Source of the DNA: Jilunia laotingensis
GTDB taxonomy: Bacteria; Bacteroidota; Bacteroidia; Bacteroidales; Bacteroidaceae
Direction: 5' to 3'
Assembly (NCBI RefSeq): GCF_014385165.1
Contig: NZ_JACRTF010000001.1
Coordinates: 4,216,001-4,280,000 of the forward strand
Length of the DNA stretch: 64,000 bases
The translations under genes were made by a program, and so were the position numbers. Under the pieces are notes generated by a model. That model was given only the letters and a program-made list of their open reading frames with translations. It searched no databases and was not told the DNA's origin. Shown here piece after piece: positions 52,669-60,653 of the stretch. Position 1 is the stretch's first letter. Each line of letters begins with the position of its first letter.

Positions 52669-52700
52669 AATCGGAATGTTTTAATGATTAATTTGTTCAT

Positions 52701-52732
52701 CAAATATAACAATAATATCACAAACAAGCAAA
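52701..52732 (-). promoter_or_regulatory. Promoter of the DUF4248 gene
   Basis: On the minus strand TTTG (52732-52729), 20 bp, TATATTTG (52708-52701). The ATG is about 33 bp downstream. Confidence 0.6.
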
Positions 52733-52823
52733 TTAAAACAATCATAATTCACTATTAATCAAAGTATTTATAATATAAATCAATCTAAGAAAAAGTAGGT
52801 CATTTCATTCTTAGAGATTGATA

Positions 52824-52831
52824 TATCTTTG
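52824..52831 (+). promoter_or_regulatory. -7 box of the HU-like gene
   Basis: TATCTTTG fits TAnnTTTG; the -33 region has TTTC rather than TTTG. Leader of about 48 nt to the ATG at 52886. Confidence 0.5.
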
Positions 52832-52885
52832 TCATGTCGAAAGGATAAAATTATTTATCAATCAAACAATTAATCATTATCAAAC

Positions 52886-53350
52886 ATGGGAGTACCCTTT
52901 AAAAAGATTGCTAGAAAAGACCCGCGAAAGGCAGACGCGGTGGAGAAGTTCTACCCACAGTTAGTAACAGCAGGTCCTAATGCGGATCTGGACAGTATCG
53001 CTTTCAAGATGAAAGAGAAAAGTTCGCTCACGCTGGGGGACATCCAGAGTGTATTGACCAATTTCGTGGAAGCGATGCGTGAAACGCTTTACAGCGGACA
53101 GTCGGTCAATATCAAGAATTTTGGCGTATTCAGTCTCTCGGCACGCACCATGGGGACGGAAGACATCAAGGAGTGTACGGTCAAAAGCATCAAGGCCGTA
53201 AAGATAAACTTCCGGCCGTCTTCCAGTGTACGTCCGGACATCACCAGCACACGTGCCGGTGAAAAGATAGACTTTTATGACCTGGAGGCATTGCTGAATA
53301 AAAAAGACGGGGAAGACGGGGGAGATCACGGAGAAGACCCGACGGTGTAA
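52886..53350 (+). CDS. HU/IHF-like DNA-binding protein (HU-HIG type)
   Basis: A 154-residue protein. Residues 1-125 form the longer HU-like domain of Bacteroidetes (MGVPFKKIARKDPRKADAVEKFYPQ; LTLGDIQSVLTNFVEAM; GQSVNIKNFGVFSLSART, the HU beta-arm entry). The end is a low-complexity acidic tail (KDGEDGGDHGEDPTV). It probably bends or coats DNA. These genes sit beside capsule loci with DUF4248, virE and 'smalltalk' genes; a lysozyme-like amidase gene often follows, but not here. Confidence 0.85.
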   Translation: MGVPFKKIARKDPRKADAVEKFYPQLVTAGPNADLDSIAFKMKEKSSLTLGDIQSVLTNFVEAMRETLYSGQSVNIKNFGVFSLSARTMGTEDIKECTVKSIKAVKINFRPSSSVRPDITSTRAGEKIDFYDLEALLNKKDGEDGGDHGEDPTV

Positions 53351-53392
53351 AGAGAAGAATAAATTAAAACGTAGAATTTAAAAACGAAAAAA

Positions 53393-53494
53393 ATGGGAAC
53401 AAGAAAATCCGTATGGGATACGATCCTGAAAATTGTCATTGCCGTAGCATCGGCCGTATTGGGAGCATTGGGAGGCAATGCAATGAATTTGTAA
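53393..53494 (+). CDS. 'Smalltalk' family micropeptide
   Basis: A 33-residue ORF 42 bp after the HU-like gene, MGTRKSVWDTILKIVIAVAS then AVLGALGGNAMNL. A basic start, W-x-T-I-L and one hydrophobic helix match the 'smalltalk' small proteins of Bacteroides, always found after HU-like genes. It probably sits in the inner membrane. Function unknown. Confidence 0.8.
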   Translation: MGTRKSVWDTILKIVIAVASAVLGALGGNAMNL

Positions 53495-53552
53495 TGAGAG
53501 ACAGCTCACAGGGAGCTTGCTCACTCGGTCTTTGACATTTTGTAAAGCAGGA

Positions 53553-53592
53553 AACTCCGGGATTCAGGTATTCAGACTTGAATCCCGGAGTT
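53553..53592. terminator. Hairpin between the micropeptide and the AAA-ATPase genes
   Basis: AACTCCGGGATTCA (53553-53566) pairs exactly with TGAATCCCGGAGTT (53579-53592), loop 12 nt. It lies between convergent genes and can serve both. Confidence 0.7.
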
Positions 53593-53622
53593 ATCAAATA
53601 CCAGAAATCCGGCAAGGAAAAT

Positions 53623-55170
53623 TCATACTACCTTCCATTCCTCTATGTTCCGGGTCTTAGAGCTGAAGTTCACACCGATCTTGAAGAGCTTCCGGGGATC
53701 GTGTACGAAAGGAAGCGCGTAGTGCTTTTCCTCGATCTGGCGTAAAGCCTCATCGGCAGTACCATCAAACTTGAACTCCATGATATAAACAAAGCGGTCG
53801 GTCTGCAAAACAAGGTCAATACGGCCTTCGGAGGTATGGTATTCAGCTTTCACATAGAAACCGACCAATTTGAAGACGATGAAGAGAACATTCTGATAAT
53901 GCAACTCAAGATCGCGAACCAATTCATAAGGGGTATCGGCAAAGAAGCTCTGAAGGCGGTGAAAAAACGAATCGTAATCACCGCTCTTCACCTCGTTCAC
54001 AAACTTCATGATCTGGAAAGAAGAATTACCGACCTCAACATTGGCATAATAAGGCAGCAAATATTTGATGAAGCCTTCCTCTACCTCTTTATTGGGAAAA
54101 CCTAAACGATAAATTCCAAAATCTTTATTATAACCTTTGATCGTCAGGTAACCGCTCTGGTAAATCACAGGAATAGGATTCTTTGAAGTGGAATCAATGC
54201 TGTTCAAGACATCAGCATCCGTTTCCTCTTCGGACATCCGGTACAGATCATAATGGTCACGTTTCAACAATTCTACCAGATAAGAAGGGGTTCCCGTCTC
54301 GAACCAATAGCTACCGAATTCCATCTTGTAGAAGGTATTAAGCAAGCTGAAGGGATTATAGATTCCTTCCACCTGATAGGTAAAATGATAACCGTCATAA
54401 CGGGCTTTCAGCTCATGGCATACGTCTTCATAACTCAGTCCTAATGTGGTGGACAAGCCATGCAGCTCATCTTCAAAATCAGTATGGATTTCGGACTCTG
54501 TCATGCCACAAAGAGCCACGTATTGCCGATCCATCGAGATATCATTCAGGTTGTTCAAGTCACTGAATACACTGACCTTTCCAAACTTGGTGACACCGGT
54601 TAGAAAAGCAAAACGGATATAACCGTCCAGACTTTTCAAGACACCGTAAAAGGGCTTTAATGTATTCCGATAAGACTCCTGTAACACCGGATCGCCAATG
54701 GCTTGCAGCATCGGTTTATCGTATTCGTCCACTAAAACAACCACACGTTGACCTGTCATTTCATAGGCTCTCTGAATCACCTTGTAAAAACGTTCTTCCG
54801 GGGCGCGATCGGAATAGGGTGAATTGTATTTGCTTTCCCACTCCTCCAGATGTTTATTCAGCTCGTGGAGCAAAGAGGATTCCGTATCATACTTACGCGC
54901 ATTCAAATCCAAATGAAGCACCGGATACTTCGTCCAGTTCTGTTCCAGCCGTTCCATGGCCAAACCTGTGAACAGCTCTCTCTTTCCTTCAAAATAAGCC
55001 TGTAAGGTAGAAAGCAAAAGGCTTTTCCCAAAACGACGGGGACGACTCAGAAAATAATAACGCCCGGTATTGGCTAATTCATACACCAAAGCGGTCTTAT
55101 CCACGTAAAAATAACCATCTTTACGCAAGCTCTCAAAATTCTGGATGCCGATCGGATATAGTTTATTCAT
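53623..55170 (-). CDS. AAA-ATPase-like / PD-(D/E)XK nuclease family protein
   Basis: A 515-residue protein. The N-terminal AAA-ATPase_like domain (PF09820 type) begins KLYPIGIQNFESLRKDGYFYVDKT, with Walker A RPRRFGKSLLLS (near 43-54) and Walker B VVVLVDEYDKPML (near 143-155), plus the sensor-like FLTGVTKFGKVSVFSDLNNL. The C-terminal PD-(D/E)XK domain has RIDLVLQTDRFVYIMEFKFDG, with the D and ExK in place. The family is large in Bacteroides and often duplicated; a nuclease or mobile/defence function is suspected but unproven. The protein looks intact and has its own promoter. Confidence 0.85.
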   Translation of the reverse strand: MNKLYPIGIQNFESLRKDGYFYVDKTALVYELANTGRYYFLSRPRRFGKSLLLSTLQAYFEGKRELFTGLAMERLEQNWTKYPVLHLDLNARKYDTESSLLHELNKHLEEWESKYNSPYSDRAPEERFYKVIQRAYEMTGQRVVVLVDEYDKPMLQAIGDPVLQESYRNTLKPFYGVLKSLDGYIRFAFLTGVTKFGKVSVFSDLNNLNDISMDRQYVALCGMTESEIHTDFEDELHGLSTTLGLSYEDVCHELKARYDGYHFTYQVEGIYNPFSLLNTFYKMEFGSYWFETGTPSYLVELLKRDHYDLYRMSEEETDADVLNSIDSTSKNPIPVIYQSGYLTIKGYNKDFGIYRLGFPNKEVEEGFIKYLLPYYANVEVGNSSFQIMKFVNEVKSGDYDSFFHRLQSFFADTPYELVRDLELHYQNVLFIVFKLVGFYVKAEYHTSEGRIDLVLQTDRFVYIMEFKFDGTADEALRQIEEKHYALPFVHDPRKLFKIGVNFSSKTRNIEEWKVV

Positions 55171-55194
55171 AATAGTCTTTCATTTCAACTCATA

Positions 55195-55224
55195 CAAAGA
55201 TACGCAATAGTATAAGAATTCAAA
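55195..55224 (-). promoter_or_regulatory. Promoter of the AAA-ATPase gene
   Basis: On the minus strand TTTG (55224-55221), 18 bp, TATCTTTG (55202-55195). ATG about 25 bp downstream. Confidence 0.65.
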
Positions 55225-55320
55225 TACAATTGAAGTTTTTTATGTCAATACGTTAACATCGACTTAAAAGCCAATAACCGGAAAATAAAATAAACAAGAC
55301 TCGGAAATGTCTTTTATTTA

Positions 55321-55818
55321 CTAATTAAAAACATAACTATCAAGCAATTGTTTTTTCTCTTCTATTGAAAGTATCCCCCAATCGGGAAACGACTTATAAA
55401 GAACAGGAGAAGTATACCCGGAGGCTTCAAATTCAGAAGGTACAATATCCTCCTGATTTGTAAACATTATTTTTTCACCATGCACACTAAATTGTTTAGT
55501 ATCCAAGTCATTATACAAACGATTCACTCTCACCCCCTTTCTCTTTGAATAATGAATATAATAATCTACCGGATAAGCCAACGCATCCCGTATCTCATAA
55601 AATCGGACATGAGCTATATTCTTGTTCCCAAAAGCTAATAAGCACCGTGCCACTGGACAGTTTACCATATATAATGCATCATAAGCTTTCCGAGGCACAA
55701 TCGCAGGTTTCAAAGAATAAATTCTTTCTTTCAAAGAATCTATAAAAAGCCTGTCTTCTCTCTTTATTTTATATTTCGTTTTACAAGCATCTATGAATGC
55801 TCCAGCCGGAACAACCAT
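55321..55818 (-). CDS. Unknown protein, 165 aa
   Basis: A soluble-looking protein without signal peptide or membrane helix. It begins MVVPAGAFIDACKTKYKIKRE and has LYMVNCPVARCLLAFGNKNIAHVRFYEIRDAL in the middle. I do not recognise the family. It is read in the same direction as the small exported protein at 55890-56135, with a 71-bp gap, so the two may be one transcript. No promoter or partner gene tells its role. The start is uncertain. Confidence 0.5.
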   Translation of the reverse strand: MVVPAGAFIDACKTKYKIKREDRLFIDSLKERIYSLKPAIVPRKAYDALYMVNCPVARCLLAFGNKNIAHVRFYEIRDALAYPVDYYIHYSKRKGVRVNRLYNDLDTKQFSVHGEKIMFTNQEDIVPSEFEASGYTSPVLYKSFPDWGILSIEEKKQLLDSYVFN

Positions 55819-55889
55819 TTTTTATATACAGCCCAATAAGTTATTTTCCCTAATTCTTCTTTACATAACAAGAGCTTGACTTCCCCGAC

Positions 55890-56135
55890 CTACCCCCTCC
55901 ATTTAGAATATTCTTGTCGGAAAATATGCTCAAACCGACCAGCCTCTTTATCATTCAACAGTATAGGAGTCATGCTGGATAGACCTATTCGATAGATGTC
56001 AAAGGGAGTATCGAGATAGTATGCTTTATATTTTGAAGAAGAAAGAGAATCTGTGACTTCCTGATTTTGTCCATACAAAATAATCGGGAACATAAAGAAA
56101 TAACATAACATGGATATCTTCAAACTCAACGTCAT
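55890..56135 (-). CDS. Small exported protein of unknown function, 81 aa
   Basis: Residues 1-22 look like a signal peptide (KISMLCYFFMFPIILYGQ, with a possible cut after YGQ). The rest is about 58 residues, with YYLDTPFDIYRIGLSSMTPILLNDKEAG. No match to a family that I know. It follows the terminator of the carB operon, so it needs its own promoter, which I could not find. Confidence 0.5.
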   Translation of the reverse strand: MTLSLKISMLCYFFMFPIILYGQNQEVTDSLSSSKYKAYYLDTPFDIYRIGLSSMTPILLNDKEAGRFEHIFRQEYSKWRG

Positions 56136-56161
56136 AACTTTATAGTATTAAATTTTCAATT

Positions 56162-56210
56162 AAAAAAGACGAATATAAGAATAATCTTTATTATCCTTTA
56201 TATCCGTCTT
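56162..56210 (-). terminator. Terminator of the glmS-carB operon
   Basis: On the minus strand a long imperfect hairpin, AAGACGGATATAA with TTATATTCGTCTT as outer arms and AATAA/TTATT inside, ends in TTTTTT (56167-56162). It starts 22 bp after the carB stop. Confidence 0.7.
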
Positions 56211-56232
56211 CCTATTTTCTTTGAAAAAACCG

Positions 56233-59200
56233 TTATTTATACTCTTCCCAGCTTTTTATCGCAATGTCATCCACACTCATCGTACAAAAGGCATTGATAA
56301 AGGCACTCGCAAGGCGTGCATTCGTTATCAACGGTATGTTCAGGTCGATAGCTGCCCGACGGATCTTATATCCGTTGTCAAGCTCCCCGGCCGTAAGATT
56401 CTTGGGAATATTGACAACCATGTCTATCTCTTTGTCATGGAGCATTTGAAGTGCCTGCGGATGTTTATCGGATTCGCTCGGCCAATAAACCAACGTACTT
56501 TCAATACCGTTCTCAGCAAGCGCACGATGAGTACCTCCGGTAGCAAAAAGCTTGTATCCCTTCTCTACCAACATGTGGGCAGCTTCCATCATATCCGCTT
56601 TTTGTTTGGGAGTACCGGTGGACAACAGAATATTCTTCTTCGGAATACGGTAGCCGACAGAAAGCATGGCTTTCAAAATGGCACAGGAAGTATCACTTCC
56701 AATACACCCCACTTCACCGGTAGATGCCATATCCACACCTAGCACCGGATCGGCTTTCTGCAAACGGTTGAAAGAAAACTGGGATGCCTTGATTCCCACA
56801 TAATCGAGTTCAAAGAGATTCTTTGACGGTTTCTCCACCGGAAGTCCCAACATCACTTTCGTAGCCAGTTCGATAAAGTTTATCTTCAAAACTTTGCTCA
56901 CAAACGGGAAACTACGGCTGGCACGCAAATTACACTCGATCACCTTTATATCGTTCTCACGAGCCAAGTATTGAATATTGAACGGCCCGGAGATATTGAG
57001 TTCTTTGGCAATCTCACGACTGATGCGTTTGATACGGCGAACCGTCTCCACATACAACTTCTGCGGTGGAAACTGGATGGTAGCGTCTCCGGAATGTACA
57101 CCTGCAAATTCGATATGCTCGCTGATAGCATAAGCCACGATTTCACCGTTCTGAGCCACAGCATCCATTTCCACTTCTTTGGCATGTTCGATAAACTGGC
57201 TCACCACAACGGGGTGTTTTTTGGAAACATTGGCCGCAAGTTTCAGGAAACGCTCAAGCTCCTCCCGGTTGGAGCATACGTTCATCGCTGCACCACTAAG
57301 CACGTAAGACGGACGGACCAATACGGGGAAACCCACTTCTTCCACGAACTCATGAATATCGTCCATAGACGTAAGTTCCCGCCAACGGGGTTGATCCACT
57401 CCGATACGGTCGAGCATGGCAGAAAACTTCTCCCGGTCTTCGGCATTATCGATGCTTTTGGCAGACGTACCGAGTATAGGGATGTTCTGCGCATCCAGCC
57501 TGAGTGCAAGGTTGTTCGGAATCTGTCCGCCGGTAGAGACAATTACCCCATGCGGATTCTCCAGTTCGAGTATATCCATCACCCGTTCAAAAGTCAACTC
57601 ATCGAAATAAAGGCGGTCACACATATCGTAGTCCGTTGAGACAGTCTCGGGATTATAATTGATCATGACACTCCGCCACCCTTCCTTGCGAATGGTATTC
57701 AAAGCCTGTACACCGCACCAGTCGAATTCAACGGAAGAACCGATACGATAGGCTCCGGAACCAAGAACGACAATCGATTTATGATCGTCAGGATATTGCA
57801 CATCGTCTGCAACGCCACTATAAGTCAGATACAGGTAATTGGTCTGAGCCGGATATTCGGCAGCCAGCGTATCGATCTGTTTCACCACCGGAATCACACC
57901 GACATTCTTACGATGATTGCGGACATAGAGAATACCGTCTTCCATATCCCCATCAAAACCGATAGCCCGGGCGATCTGGAAATCTGAAAAGCCCTGTCGT
58001 TTTGCTTTTTTCAGCAAGTCAAGAGGCAGATCGGCAATCTGTTTATGATTATTGCCCCAGCCATGCAACTCCTCGGAAGTATGCATGATGTTCATCAGTT
58101 TCTGAAGAAACCATTTATCGATCTTTGTCAACTCATGAACCTGATCGATGGTATATCCGGCACGGAATGCCTTGGAGATTACAAAAATACGCTTGTCGGT
58201 AGGCTCGCGCAACGCTTTGTCAATATCGGGAATCACAAGTTCCTTGTTTTCTACAAAACCGTGCATCCCTTGCCCGATCATACGCAACCCTTTCTGGATA
58301 GCCTCTTCAAAAGTGCGGCCGATAGCCATCACCTCTCCGACCGATTTCATGGAAGAACCCAATTCCTTGTCGACCCCATGAAACTTCCCTAAATCCCAAC
58401 GGGGAATCTTGCAGACAACATAGTCCAGTGCAGGTTCAAAAAAGGCACTCGTTGTTTTGGTAACTGAATTCTTGAGATCGAACAAACCGTATCCCAAACC
58501 CAGTTTGGCAGCAACGAACGCCAACGGATAACCGGTAGCCTTTGATGCCAGCGCAGAAGAGCGTGACAAGCGGGCATTTACCTCGATCACCCGGTAATCC
58601 TCCGATTCGGGGTCGAAGGCATACTGCACGTTACATTCGCCCACAATACCGATGTGGCGGATAATGCGGATGGCAAGTTCACGGAGCTTATGATATTCTT
58701 TATTGGTCAATGTTTGTGAAGGTGCAATGACGATAGACTCGCCCGTGTGAATGCCGAGGGGATCGAAATTTTCCATGTTACAAACGGTAATACAGTTGTC
58801 GAAGCGGTCGCGAACCACCTCATACTCCACCTCTTTCCATCCTCTCAGAGACTTCTCCACAAGCACTTGGGGAGAGAAAGAGAAGGCTTTTTCGACCAAT
58901 ATATCGAGTTCTTCCTCATTGTCACAGAATCCTGATCCCAAACCACCGAGAGCATACGCAGCACGCACAATCACCGGATAGCCCAATTCTTTGGCTGCAC
59001 GTCGGGCATCTTCGGCATTCTCCACAGCCTCGCTTTTGATGGTTTTTACATCGATTTCGTTCAGCTTATCAACAAAGAGTTCCCGGTCTTCCGTATCAAT
59101 GATAGCCTGTACCGGTGTGCCCAGCACCTTCACATTGTATTTATCGAGAATACCCTCTTTGTATAAAGCGACCCCACAGTTCAAAGCAGTTTGTCCACCG

Positions 59201-59466
59201 AAAGCCAGCATAATGCCGTCCGGCTTTTCCTTCCGGATTACTTTTTCTACAAAATAGGGAGTGACAGGAAGGAAATATATCTGGTCGGCAACCCCTTCAC
59301 TGGTTTGAACCGTCGCAATATTCGGATTGACAAGAATGGTTTCAATGCCCTCTTCCTTCAAGGCTTTCAGAGCTTGTGAACCGGAATAGTCGAACTCACC
59401 GGCTTCACCGATTTTCAAAGCACCGGAGCCTAAAAGCAGGACTTTCTTTCTATTTTTTTCTTTCAT
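56233..59466 (-). CDS. carB: Carbamoyl-phosphate synthase, large subunit
   Basis: A 1077-residue protein of normal length. It has two tandem ATP-grasp halves: the first with LLGSGALKIGEAGEFDYSGSQA (10-31) and LNCGVALY, the second with VVLGSGAYRIGSSVEFDWCG (near 560). The C-terminal MGS-like allosteric domain (from about 940) includes KLFATGGTHRALAENG. It makes carbamoyl phosphate from bicarbonate, ammonia and 2 ATP for pyrimidines and arginine, with CarA delivering ammonia from glutamine. It is the last gene of the operon, 15 bp after carA. Confidence 0.97.
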   Translation of the reverse strand: MKEKNRKKVLLLGSGALKIGEAGEFDYSGSQALKALKEEGIETILVNPNIATVQTSEGVADQIYFLPVTPYFVEKVIRKEKPDGIMLAFGGQTALNCGVALYKEGILDKYNVKVLGTPVQAIIDTEDRELFVDKLNEIDVKTIKSEAVENAEDARRAAKELGYPVIVRAAYALGGLGSGFCDNEEELDILVEKAFSFSPQVLVEKSLRGWKEVEYEVVRDRFDNCITVCNMENFDPLGIHTGESIVIAPSQTLTNKEYHKLRELAIRIIRHIGIVGECNVQYAFDPESEDYRVIEVNARLSRSSALASKATGYPLAFVAAKLGLGYGLFDLKNSVTKTTSAFFEPALDYVVCKIPRWDLGKFHGVDKELGSSMKSVGEVMAIGRTFEEAIQKGLRMIGQGMHGFVENKELVIPDIDKALREPTDKRIFVISKAFRAGYTIDQVHELTKIDKWFLQKLMNIMHTSEELHGWGNNHKQIADLPLDLLKKAKRQGFSDFQIARAIGFDGDMEDGILYVRNHRKNVGVIPVVKQIDTLAAEYPAQTNYLYLTYSGVADDVQYPDDHKSIVVLGSGAYRIGSSVEFDWCGVQALNTIRKEGWRSVMINYNPETVSTDYDMCDRLYFDELTFERVMDILELENPHGVIVSTGGQIPNNLALRLDAQNIPILGTSAKSIDNAEDREKFSAMLDRIGVDQPRWRELTSMDDIHEFVEEVGFPVLVRPSYVLSGAAMNVCSNREELERFLKLAANVSKKHPVVVSQFIEHAKEVEMDAVAQNGEIVAYAISEHIEFAGVHSGDATIQFPPQKLYVETVRRIKRISREIAKELNISGPFNIQYLARENDIKVIECNLRASRSFPFVSKVLKINFIELATKVMLGLPVEKPSKNLFELDYVGIKASQFSFNRLQKADPVLGVDMASTGEVGCIGSDTSCAILKAMLSVGYRIPKKNILLSTGTPKQKADMMEAAHMLVEKGYKLFATGGTHRALAENGIESTLVYWPSESDKHPQALQMLHDKEIDMVVNIPKNLTAGELDNGYKIRRAAIDLNIPLITNARLASAFINAFCTMSVDDIAIKSWEEYK

Positions 59467-59481
59467 TATAGTCGGTTATTA

Positions 59482-60645
59482 TTAAAGCAGATTTACAAAT
59501 TTATCGAAAAGAAACTCCGTGTCTGTCGGGCCACTGGCGGCTTCGGGATGGAACTGGGCTGAGAACCAAGGATTCGTCTTATGACGAATGCCCTCATTAG
59601 AGCCATCGTTCATATTGATGAACAAAGGCTCCCAATCAGTACCCAACGTGTTATTGTCCACGGCATAACCATGATTCTGCGAAGTGATGAAGCAACGTTC
59701 CGTACCCACCATGCGTACCGGCTGGTTATGGCTACGATGACCGTATTTCAATTTGTATATCTTTGCGCCACCTGCTTTGGCAAGCAACTGGTTGCCCATG
59801 CAAATACCAAAAACAGGAAGTTTCGGATTTTGCATCGCCTTACGGATATTTTGTACAGCGGCATCACATGTATCAGGATCACCCGGGCCATTGGATATAA
59901 ACAGACCGTCAAATTCCAGTTCGTTGAAATCATAATCCCAAGGCACACGGATCACTTCCACGTTACGTTTCAACAGGCAACGGATAATATTGGTCTTTAC
60001 ACCGCAATCGACCAGGACAACCTTCTTTGATCGAGAACCGGAATTTGAAAGTTGAAATTTTAGTTGGGTGGAAGGAGTATCTTTGCTATAACCATTTTTT
60101 TTGTTGCCGGCATAGTGAATTATTTCTTTGCAACTTACTTTGTCTACATAATTAATGCCGGCATAGGAAGATTCGGGTAAATGATCCGGTTCATTGCCAA
60201 AAACAATCCGTCCCATCATGACACCCTGTTCACGGAGAACCTTGGTCAGCTCACGGGTATCGATACCCGTGATACCGGGAACCTGTTCACGCTTCAACCA
60301 GTCAGCCAGACTCTCTGCGGCATTCCAATGGCTATATTCTTCCGAATAATCACTTACGATGATGGCTTCCGCATGAATCTTTTCACTTTCCATAAAGGTA
60401 GCCAAGCCATTCGGTTCGGTGGTAAACGGTGGGACACCATAATTACCAACCAACGGATAAGTGAGAACCATCAACTGTCCGGCATAAGACGGGTCGGTGA
60501 GGCTCTCGGGATATCCTGTCATGGCAGTATTAAATACCACTTCACCTGCCACCGGCTTTTCGTACCCGAACGAACGACCGTGAAAAACACTTCCATCGGA
60601 AAGTATCAGTTTCACCTTTTTTTCATCTCCTATTATATTACTCAT
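59482..60645 (-). CDS. carA: Carbamoyl-phosphate synthase, small (glutaminase) subunit
   Basis: A 387-residue protein. The N-terminal CPSase small domain has FNTAMTGYPESLTDPSYAGQ (38-57); the C-terminal class I amidotransferase domain has FISNGPGDPDTC, the nucleophile in VFGICMGNQLLAKAGG (Cys near 275) and the His/Glu pair in QFHPEAASGP near the end. It hydrolyses glutamine and feeds ammonia to CarB. It lies 8 bp after the purF-like gene. Confidence 0.97.
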   Translation of the reverse strand: MSNIIGDEKKVKLILSDGSVFHGRSFGYEKPVAGEVVFNTAMTGYPESLTDPSYAGQLMVLTYPLVGNYGVPPFTTEPNGLATFMESEKIHAEAIIVSDYSEEYSHWNAAESLADWLKREQVPGITGIDTRELTKVLREQGVMMGRIVFGNEPDHLPESSYAGINYVDKVSCKEIIHYAGNKKNGYSKDTPSTQLKFQLSNSGSRSKKVVLVDCGVKTNIIRCLLKRNVEVIRVPWDYDFNELEFDGLFISNGPGDPDTCDAAVQNIRKAMQNPKLPVFGICMGNQLLAKAGGAKIYKLKYGHRSHNQPVRMVGTERCFITSQNHGYAVDNNTLGTDWEPLFINMNDGSNEGIRHKTNPWFSAQFHPEAASGPTDTEFLFDKFVNLL

Positions 60646-60653
60646 ATATGTAA

